Part shown: positions 18,365 through 24,866 of the stretch, in pieces
Position numbering within the stretch: position 1 is the stretch's first letter
Layout of the letters: each line of letters starts with the position of its first letter
Made by a program: the position numbers and the translations under genes
Assembly: GCF_000472505.1 (NCBI RefSeq)
Contig: NZ_AWZR01000006.1
Coordinates: 224,091 to 288,090, forward strand
Reading direction: 5' to 3'
Length of the DNA: 64,000 bases
Source of the DNA: Luteimonas sp. J29
GTDB lineage: Bacteria; Pseudomonadota; Gammaproteobacteria; Xanthomonadales; Xanthomonadaceae
Notes under the pieces: model-generated
What the model was told of the DNA's origin: nothing
Seen by the model: the letters and a program-made list of their open reading frames with translations, nothing else
Databases searched by the model: none

Positions 18365-19782
18365 AAGCGGTAGGCCTCCTTCGGCAGGCGGTAGGCGAGG
18401 TCGGCGGCGACTTCCACCGCCTCGTCTTCCTCGAGGCGATGTTCGGCCACCAGCTTGGCCAGCACCGCGCAGTCGATGCGGCGGGCGACGTCGTGGCGGG
18501 CCGGGATCGACAGGAACGCGCGTGTGTCGTCGTTGAAGCCGACGGTGTTGTAGAAGCCGGCGGTACCCAGCGTCTGCTCGCGGAAGCGCCACATGCCCTC
18601 GGGCGAGTCGTGGAACCACCACGCCGGGCCCAGGTACAGGCAGGGCCAGTGCCCGGCCAGCGGCGCGAGCTCGCGCGAGTAGGTGCTCTCGTCGAGGGTG
18701 AACAGGACCAGCCGGAAGCGCGGCTCGTTGCCGAAGCGGTCGAGCAGCGGCTTGAGCCCGTGCACGTAGTCGGTGCGCAACGGGATGTCCGCACCCCTGT
18801 CGCGGCCGTAGCGTTCGAACAGGGCGCGGTTGTGGTTGCGGAAGCAGCCGGGGTGGATCTGCATTACCAGGCCGTCGTCCAGGCTCATCGCCGCCATCTC
18901 GGTGAGCATCTGGGCGCGGAACAGCTCGGCGTCGGCGGCGTCGGCCTTGCCGGTGACCACACGGGTGAACAAGGCGCGGGCCTGGTCGGGCGGGAGGTCG
19001 GCGGTGGCGCAGGTCGGATGCCCGTGGTCGGTGGACGTCGCGCCCATCGAGGCGAAGAAGGCGCGCCGCTGGCGGTGCGCGCGCAGGTAGCCGTCCCAGT
19101 CGTAGACGTTCTCGCCGGTGATCTCGCCGAAGCGCTCGAGGGACTGGGCGAACTGCTCGTGCTCGGGATCGATCACCGGGTCCGGCCGGTAGGCGGTGAC
19201 CACGCGTCCGCGCCAGCCGCTGTCGCGGATCGCCTGGTGGTGGGCGAGGGGATCGAGCGGCGATTCGGTGGTCGCGATGACCTCGATGTTGAATCGATCG
19301 AACAGCGCCCGCGGGCGGAACGGCGCGGTCTGCAGGGCATCGGTGATCGCGTCGTAGTAGCGGTCGGCGCTGTCGGCGCACAGGCGCTCGCGCAGGCCGA
19401 AGACCTCGTGGAAGACGTGGTCGAGCCAGAGTGCGGAAGGGGTGCCGCGGAACAGGTGGTAGTGGCGGGCGAACAGGCGCCAGGCCTCGCGCGGATCGAC
19501 CTGCGCGCGCGAGCCGTCGGCGCGCGGGATGCCGAGTGCGTCGAGGTCGATGCCCTGGCTGTAGAGCATCCGGAATACGTAGTGGTCGGGCACCAGCAGC
19601 AGCTCGGTGGCGTTGGCGAACGGCGCGTCCACGGCCCACCAGGCCGGGTCGGTGTGGCCGTGCGGGCTGACGATCGGCAGGCCGGCCACCTCCGCGTACA
19701 GGCGGCGCGCGATGGCGCGCTGGGTCGGGTCCGACGGGAACAGGCGGTCCGGGTGCAGGTTCAGCGGTCTTGCGGCGGTCAT
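18361..19782 (-). CDS. uxaC: Glucuronate isomerase (uronate isomerase)
   Basis: The 473-residue protein matches the usual UxaC length. The N-terminal metal-binding motif SPHGHTDPAWW corresponds to the His-x-His of the amidohydrolase fold, and FRLVLFTLDESTYSRELAPLAG and HDSPEGMWRFREQTLG are conserved later segments. It converts D-glucuronate to D-fructuronate in the cytoplasm, using uronate freed by the GH115 enzyme and imported by the ExuT-like carrier. Start ATG 19782 gives the family-like N-terminus MTAARPLNLHPDRLF; ATG 19815 is an upstream alternative. The stop overlaps the GH2 start. The upstream region is an array of hairpin repeats. Confidence 0.93.
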   Translation of the reverse strand: MTAARPLNLHPDRLFPSDPTQRAIARRLYAEVAGLPIVSPHGHTDPAWWAVDAPFANATELLLVPDHYVFRMLYSQGIDLDALGIPRADGSRAQVDPREAWRLFARHYHLFRGTPSALWLDHVFHEVFGLRERLCADSADRYYDAITDALQTAPFRPRALFDRFNIEVIATTESPLDPLAHHQAIRDSGWRGRVVTAYRPDPVIDPEHEQFAQSLERFGEITGENVYDWDGYLRAHRQRRAFFASMGATSTDHGHPTCATADLPPDQARALFTRVVTGKADAADAELFRAQMLTEMAAMSLDDGLVMQIHPGCFRNHNRALFERYGRDRGADIPLRTDYVHGLKPLLDRFGNEPRFRLVLFTLDESTYSRELAPLAGHWPCLYLGPAWWFHDSPEGMWRFREQTLGTAGFYNTVGFNDDTRAFLSIPARHDVARRIDCAVLAKLVAEHRLEEDEAVEVAADLAYRLPKEAYRL

Positions 19783-20261
19783 GAATTCGGCAATGGAGGA
19801 GGTGTCGGAGCCCATCGCTCGCAGGCGGCGAGGGGCGGCGTGTCCGCCTTCCGCCTGCGCGGAAGGCATGGTTCAAACAGCCTTCCCGCGCGCGGGAAGG
19901 CATCTGCAAGCGCCCGCCCCCGCAAGCGGGGGAAGGAATTGCCCTGCTCCCCTCCCCCGCTTGCGGGGGAGGGTTGGGGTGGGGGGAAGGCAGTCGCATC
20001 GGCCAGCCCCCACCCCGGCCTTCCCCCGCAAGCGGGGGAAGGAATTGTCCTGCTTCCCCCTCCCCCGCTTGCGGGGGAGGGTTGGGGTGGGGGGAAGGCA
20101 GTCGCATCGGCCAGCCCCCATCCCGGCCTTCCCCCGCAAGCGGCGGAAGGAGTTGTCCTGATCCCCCTCGCCCGCACGCGGGCAAGGAGTCGTCCACATC
20201 TTCGCCCGCGCAAGCGGGGGATGGTGTCGATCAATGCTTCACCGGGGCATTGCAGGAACCC
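19783..20261. repeat. Gene-free stretch with an array of about nine G/C hairpins, including a tandem duplication
   Basis: Successive perfect or near-perfect palindromes lie at about 19846-19867, 19880-19901, 19917-19932, 19951-19972, 20019-20042, 20058-20081, 20127-20150 and 20164-20187. Two types alternate, with cores CCCCCGCTTGCGGGGG and CCCCCGCAAGCGGGGG, which are reverse complements. A unit of about 107 bases, starting GGAATTGCCCTGC near 19935 and GGAATTGTCCTGC at 20041, is duplicated in tandem. Each unit includes the spacer AAGGCAGTCGCATCGGCCAG. Related hairpins occur at 8452-8838. I see no gene. Confidence 0.85.
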
Positions 20262-23126
20262 TCAGCGCCGCCGGCTTTCCACCGGCCCCAGCGTCCCGCG
20301 CTCGCGTGGCGTGGTGACCACCTCGATGCGCTGGAACACCAGGCCCGGATCCACCAGCCAGAGTTTGAGCGTGTTCGCGCCCGCGGTCGCGGCGTGCCGC
20401 GAGCTGGCCACGTGCACGCTGTCGATCACCGCGCGCTCCCAGGCCTGGAAATCGCGGTCGCCCGGGCTCGGGTCGAGACGCACGTTCACCAGCTGCGGCT
20501 CGCCGTCATTGAGCGAGACCGCGTAGCGAAGCCCGCCCCGGTTGCGGAAATCGAGCGTGGGCGAGACCACCACGCGCACTTCGACCTCGCCGGCGGCGTC
20601 GATCACCAGCGGATACTCCAGTCGCGCGCCGTCGCCGCCCGGTTCCAGTGCAGGGCCGGTCGCCGGCCACGCGGTCACGCCCGAGAGCGTACGCCCGAGG
20701 TTCGGGATCTCCTGCCATTCGCCGCCGGGCGGCGGCACCGCGCGCGCATGGCGGGCAGCCTCGACCGCGACCACGCCGTCGCCCTCCACGAATCCGCGCG
20801 CGCCAGGATGCGCGGGCGGCTTGCGCACCGGCACCTGCACGTAGACCTCGGTGCGGTCGCTGCCGCGGATCGCCACCACCGCCTCGTGTTCGCCTTCGGA
20901 CAGCTTCGACCAGTCCACGGCCAGATCCAGTTCGATCGCGTCCGGCACCTCGCCGGACTCCGGCGCAACCTTCAGCCATGGCACCGTGGAGCGCGCGGTG
21001 AAGCCGACCGGCTGCCGCCCGCGGTTGTAGACCACGATCGCGCGCGTGGTCGCGGCGACCGGGTCCAACGGCGGCACCCGCGGCGACTGCGCCGGCCTCG
21101 GCCAGCCGCGCGCGTCGCCTTCCACCGCCACGCCGGTGACGCCGCGCTCGGGCACGTCCACCTGCGCCAGCGGGGGCAGCACGTTGCGCTCGGGCTGCTG
21201 CCAGTGGGTGTAGCCGATGCGCGGCTGCGACATCATGTGGATCCACTTGCCGCCTGCGATCCCGTGCTCGTACAGGCGCTGCAGCTCGGCGTCGCGTTCG
21301 AACAGGCGCCTGGTCTCGTCCGCCCAGTCGTTGGCCGAGGCGCGTCCCTGCGAGGCGTACAGCCTGTTGCGTGCGGCGGAGATGTGCAGGCGGTTGAGGT
21401 TGGCGCTGGCCAGCACCGGGTACTCGACCAGCTGCGCCCAGGCGTCGGCGTGGCTGTCCGGGATGCGGCGGGCGAGGGCCAGGGTGCGCTGCTCGAGCGC
21501 GTCCCATTCGGCGAGCACGCGCTCGGCCTCGCGGTCGTGCAGCAGGCTCCAGGTGTCGGCGTCGACCAGCTCCGGCTTGCGGCGCGCGTTGTAGCGGGTG
21601 TAGGCGGTGAGGATCTCGCCGATCTCCGGCGCATGCGCCGGTCCGAACTGCTCGGCCGCCCATGCGGCCGGGTAGCGCGCGATCCAGTCGAGGTCGGCGC
21701 GGTCCGGGTCCCAGGCCTGGTCGAGGAAGGCGCTGATCGGCAGCTCCATCGGCTTGATGTCGCCGACGTTGACGATCCACACCCGGTCCACGCCGTGGGC
21801 CCAGGCCAGGCGCATCTGCTCCCAGGCGCGCTCGATCTGGGTGGTGTTGAGCCACTTGTAGTTGCGCGGGCCGCCGACGTAGTCGAAGTGGTAGTACACG
21901 CCGTAGCTGCCGGGGCGCCTGTCGGCGGGATCCGGCAGCCGGCGGATGTTGCCCCAGTTGTCGTCGGCGAACAGCAGGGTCACGTCGTCCGGGACGCGCA
22001 TGCCCTTGTCGTAGTAGTCCTGCACTTCCTTGTACAGCGCCCACACCTGTGGAGTTTCCTCCGCGGGACGGCCGGTCACCTCGGCGATGATCCTGCGCTG
22101 GTCGGCGACGATGCGCTCGAGCAGGGCGATCGCGGTGCCCTCGGTCATCGCCTCGTCGCCGTCGCCGCGCATGCCCAGCGTGACCACGGCCTCGCGGCCC
22201 TGCAGGCGCTCGATGCCGCCGCGCCAGAACTCGCGCAGCACCTTGTCGTTGCGGGCGTAGTCCCACGGGCCCTTGCCGAACCGCGACCACTCGTCGTGGG
22301 CGCGCATCATCGGCTCGTGGTGGCTGGTGGCGATGACCACGCCGTACTCGTCGGCGAGTTCGGCGTTGCGCGGATCGTCCGCGTAGAACGCGCGCGGCTG
22401 CCACATCGCCGGCCACAGGTAGTTGGCCTTGTGGCGCAGGATCAGCTGGAACACGCGCTCGTAGAACCTGTGGTTGGTGCCGCCGAAGGTGGCGCGGGTC
22501 CAGCCGCCGAGCGCGGGCTCCTCGTCGTTGATGAAGATGCCGCGGTACCTCACCTTCGGCGCGTCGGTGAAGCGTCCCGGCGCGACGTACAGCTGCAGGC
22601 GGCGCGGCGGCGGCACATCCGCCCACCAGGTCCAGGGGGAGACGCCGATGCGGCGCGAGAGCTCGTACAGGCCGAACGCGGTGCCGCGCCGGTCGGCGCC
22701 GACCACCACCAGTGCGCGGTCGATGCCCGGCTCGGGGCGCTCGACCACCTGCAGCAGGTAGGCTTCCCAGGTACCGGCGACGCCAGTGGTGTCGATGCCG
22801 TGCGCGGCCACGATGCGGTCGATGCGCGCGCTGCGGCCGAGGGTGCCGGCGATGATCGCGGTGCGCGAGGCCGGGTCCGGCGTACCGCCGGACACCGCGG
22901 CGAGGTCCTCGCGCAACGCTTCGGCCGCGCGGTGCACGGCGGGGAAGTCGCCGTCGTCCACGAGCACGCGCACGGGCACGCCGGTTTCGACCAGCGGCAT
23001 CGCGTCGCCGGTGCGCGCGTCGCACACGGCGGCCGGCGCACGGCAGTCGTGTTGCGCAAGCGCGGCGCAAGGCAGGGTGGCCAGCAGCGCGAGCATGGAG
23101 GCAAGCAGGAAACGCTTTGGTCCCAT
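20262..23126 (-). CDS. Glycoside hydrolase family 115 xylan alpha-1,2-glucuronidase
   Basis: The 954-residue length fits GH115. A signal peptide (MGPKRFLLASMLALLATLPC, cleavage after AALA) indicates export. Conserved features include KVRYRGIFINDEEPALGGW near residue 190, HKANYLWPAMWQPRAF, EYGVVIATSHHEPMMRA and WIVNVGDIKPMELPISAFLD, followed by a C-terminal beta-rich region. GH115 enzymes remove glucuronic or 4-O-methylglucuronic acid from internal or terminal xylose, and this activity would feed uxaC and uxuB. ATG 23126 gives a clean signal peptide. An in-frame ATG at 23201 overlaps the transporter stop (ATGA) and would add 25 residues, so coupling through the longer start is possible. Confidence 0.9.
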   Translation of the reverse strand: MGPKRFLLASMLALLATLPCAALAQHDCRAPAAVCDARTGDAMPLVETGVPVRVLVDDGDFPAVHRAAEALREDLAAVSGGTPDPASRTAIIAGTLGRSARIDRIVAAHGIDTTGVAGTWEAYLLQVVERPEPGIDRALVVVGADRRGTAFGLYELSRRIGVSPWTWWADVPPPRRLQLYVAPGRFTDAPKVRYRGIFINDEEPALGGWTRATFGGTNHRFYERVFQLILRHKANYLWPAMWQPRAFYADDPRNAELADEYGVVIATSHHEPMMRAHDEWSRFGKGPWDYARNDKVLREFWRGGIERLQGREAVVTLGMRGDGDEAMTEGTAIALLERIVADQRRIIAEVTGRPAEETPQVWALYKEVQDYYDKGMRVPDDVTLLFADDNWGNIRRLPDPADRRPGSYGVYYHFDYVGGPRNYKWLNTTQIERAWEQMRLAWAHGVDRVWIVNVGDIKPMELPISAFLDQAWDPDRADLDWIARYPAAWAAEQFGPAHAPEIGEILTAYTRYNARRKPELVDADTWSLLHDREAERVLAEWDALEQRTLALARRIPDSHADAWAQLVEYPVLASANLNRLHISAARNRLYASQGRASANDWADETRRLFERDAELQRLYEHGIAGGKWIHMMSQPRIGYTHWQQPERNVLPPLAQVDVPERGVTGVAVEGDARGWPRPAQSPRVPPLDPVAATTRAIVVYNRGRQPVGFTARSTVPWLKVAPESGEVPDAIELDLAVDWSKLSEGEHEAVVAIRGSDRTEVYVQVPVRKPPAHPGARGFVEGDGVVAVEAARHARAVPPPGGEWQEIPNLGRTLSGVTAWPATGPALEPGGDGARLEYPLVIDAAGEVEVRVVVSPTLDFRNRGGLRYAVSLNDGEPQLVNVRLDPSPGDRDFQAWERAVIDSVHVASSRHAATAGANTLKLWLVDPGLVFQRIEVVTTPRERGTLGPVESRRR

Positions 23127-23197
23127 CGAACGCCCCCGGGTCGTCGTGGCGCCGGGCCGCGCGTGTCGCGGCTGGTGGCAGTGGTGGGCGCGGCCGC

Positions 23198-24487
23198 TCA
23201 TGCCTGCGGCTCCAGCTGCGCGGGCGCCAGTCGCGGTGCCAGCACGTGGATCACCAGCAGCGCGGCGAGATAGGCGCCGCCGGCCATCATGAACATCGCC
23301 CCGTAGCTGCCGGTGTGCTGGCGCAGCCAGCCGGCGCCGAGGTTCATGCAGAAGCCGCCCATCGCGCCGGCGAAGCCGCCGATGCCCACCACCGAGGCCA
23401 CCGCGGCGCGCGGGAACATGTCCGAGGTCAGCGTGAACAGGTTCGCCGAGAAGCCCTGGTGCGCGGCCGCGGCCAGCCCGATGAGCCAGACTGCCAACCA
23501 CTGGCCCTCGACGTGCGGCGCGAACACCACCGGCAGGATGCACAGCGCGCACACCAGCATCGCCGTCTTGCGCGCGGCGTTCGCGGTCCAGCCGCGCTTC
23601 ATCAGGGACGAACTGAACCAGCCGCCGCTGACCGACCCCACGTCGGCGAGCAGGAACACCGTGACCATGGGCAGGCCGATCGTGCGCAGGTCGACCCCGA
23701 AACGGTCGGCCATGAACATCGGGAACCAGAACAGGTAGAACCACCACACCGAGTCGCTGAGGAACTTGCCGCCGGTGAACGCCCAGGTCTGGCGCAGGCG
23801 CAGCAGCCGCAGCCACGACAGCTTGACCGGCGGGTGGGGCGGGTCGCTCTGGATCAGCGCGAGCTCGCCCGGCGAGACCTTCGGATGCGCGGCCGGGCGC
23901 CGGTACACGGGCAGCCAGAAGGCCAGCCAGACCAGGCCCGCGAGGCCGGTGACGACGAATGCGGTGCGCCAGCCCCAGGTGAGCGCCAGCCACGGCACCA
24001 GCAGGGGCGCCACGATCGCGCCGATATTGGATCCGGCATTGAAGACACCGGTGGCAAAGGCGCGCTCCCGTTTCGGGAACCACTCGGCCACGGTCTTCAC
24101 CGCGGCCGGGAAATTGCCCGATTCGCCGAGACCCAGGACGAAGCGCGCGATGCTGAAACCCGCGACGGACTTGGCCAGCGCGTGCGCTGCCGCCGCGATC
24201 GACCACACCGTGAGATACACGCTGTAGCCCACGCGCGTGCCGACGCGGTCGATGAACCAGCCTGCGAACAGGAAGCCGATCGCGTAGGCAAGGGTGAAGG
24301 CGGCGCTGATCACGCCGTACTGCTGTTCGCTCCATCCGAACTCCGCCGACAGGGTCGGGGCGAGCACGCCGAGCACCGCGCGATCGACGTAGTTGATGGT
24401 GGTGGCGAAGAACAGCAGCGCGCAGATCACCCACCGGTAATGGCTGGCTCTCGCCGGTGCGCGCGCGGCGTCGACGTGCGCACTCAT
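23198..24487 (-). CDS. exuT: MFS hexuronate transporter, ExuT-like
   Basis: The 429-residue carrier of the major facilitator superfamily (anion:cation symporter branch) has twelve predicted membrane spans. Early signatures are FFATTINYVDRAVLGVLAP and GWFIDRVGTRVGY in the loop between segments 2 and 3, then RFVLGLGESGNFPAAVKTVAEWFP (core GLGESGNFPA), which is characteristic of ExuT/GudP-type carriers. It should import D-glucuronate, or aldobiouronic products, into the cytoplasm for UxaC. ATG 24487 is chosen because it gives the usual short cytoplasmic N-terminus; it lacks its own ribosome site. A 20-codon ORF ends on it with an ATGA overlap, so translation may be coupled. Longer in-frame starts exist at 24526 and 24571. 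Confidence 0.88.
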   Translation of the reverse strand: MSAHVDAARAPARASHYRWVICALLFFATTINYVDRAVLGVLAPTLSAEFGWSEQQYGVISAAFTLAYAIGFLFAGWFIDRVGTRVGYSVYLTVWSIAAAAHALAKSVAGFSIARFVLGLGESGNFPAAVKTVAEWFPKRERAFATGVFNAGSNIGAIVAPLLVPWLALTWGWRTAFVVTGLAGLVWLAFWLPVYRRPAAHPKVSPGELALIQSDPPHPPVKLSWLRLLRLRQTWAFTGGKFLSDSVWWFYLFWFPMFMADRFGVDLRTIGLPMVTVFLLADVGSVSGGWFSSSLMKRGWTANAARKTAMLVCALCILPVVFAPHVEGQWLAVWLIGLAAAAHQGFSANLFTLTSDMFPRAAVASVVGIGGFAGAMGGFCMNLGAGWLRQHTGSYGAMFMMAGGAYLAALLVIHVLAPRLAPAQLEPQA

Positions 24488-24546
24488 GCGCCGCGTGTCC
24501 GGGCCGCGACGGATGCGGTGGCGCATGAAGCACGTGCGAACGGCAT
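24484..24546 (-). CDS. Putative 20-residue leader peptide coupled to the ExuT-like gene
   Basis: ATG 24546 is preceded by the strongest Shine-Dalgarno-like sequence in this leader (GGGGAGGGAG, complement of 24550-24559). It opens a 20-codon frame, MPFARASCATASVAARTRGA, whose TGA overlaps the ATG of the transporter as ATGA. The transporter start itself lacks a ribosome site, so ribosomes may load on the leader and re-initiate. No sequence similarity can be claimed for such a short peptide. The alternative is a longer transporter N-terminus starting at 24571 or 24526. Confidence 0.4.
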   Translation of the reverse strand: MPFARASCATASVAARTRGA

Positions 24547-24575
24547 ATCGCTCCCTCCCCGGTGCGATCATCGCG

Positions 24576-24589
24576 TGGTAGCGCTATCA
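24576..24589. promoter_or_regulatory. LacI-family type operator (xyl-box-like), proximal to the ExuT-side operon
   Basis: TGGTAGCGCTATCA is a near-palindrome centred on AGCGCT, with TGG/TCA arms. It closely resembles the box described upstream of XylR-controlled xylan genes in Xanthomonas (TGGTAGCGCTAACA type). It is the exact reverse complement of the second site at 24738-24751. It lies about 30 bases upstream of the leader-peptide start, where binding would block transcription. Confidence 0.7.
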
Positions 24590-24737
24590 GTAACACATTC
24601 CGTCCACGAACGCGCGCAATGCACCCGCCTGGGACGGGTGGGACGGTTCTCGACAACGCTGTCGGGGTTTTTCCCGCGTATTCCACACTGTTCTGTATGG
24701 AAAGTGCTTGCTGCGTCGCAGCGTGTGCGCGCGAATC

Positions 24738-24751
24738 TGATAGCGCTACCA
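24738..24751. promoter_or_regulatory. LacI-family type operator (xyl-box-like), proximal to the TonB-dependent receptor gene
   Basis: TGATAGCGCTACCA is the reverse complement of the operator at 24576-24589, and the centres are 162 bases apart. It sits 115 bases upstream of the receptor start. Two mirrored sites in one divergent region suggest that a single XylR-like repressor controls both operons, possibly with looping. No regulator gene of this family is in the window. Confidence 0.7.
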
Positions 24752-24866
24752 TCCGGCCGCCACTCCCGTCGGGGCGAGTCGTGCATGCGTCCCCGTGGGG
24801 GCACGAGGCATAAAAGTCCACCGGTGTCACCGACAAGTGTGCGCCACGTAACGGGAGGGGAGTTCC

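Larger units (their letters stand above)
24547..24866. promoter_or_regulatory. Divergent promoter region between the ExuT-side operon and the TonB-dependent receptor gene
   Basis: This 320-base gene-free region is less GC-rich than its surroundings. It contains the two matching operators listed separately and a homopolymer stretch near 24669 (GGGGTTTTTCCCG). The segment CATAAAAG near 24809 could be part of a -10 region for the receptor gene. Promoters firing both ways must lie here because both flanking genes start at its edges. Confidence 0.6.

Noticed and set aside
19845..20190. CRISPR-like array
   Set aside because: The units are palindromic hairpins of two alternating types with irregular spacing and a duplicated spacer. 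There are no unique spacers of constant length and no cas genes.
24698..24712. Sigma-54 -24/-12 like sequence TGGAAAGTGCTTGCT upstream of the receptor gene
   Set aside because: The GG and GC elements are nine rather than ten bases apart, and the -24 block lacks the usual CAC. The spacing rule is strict for sigma-54.
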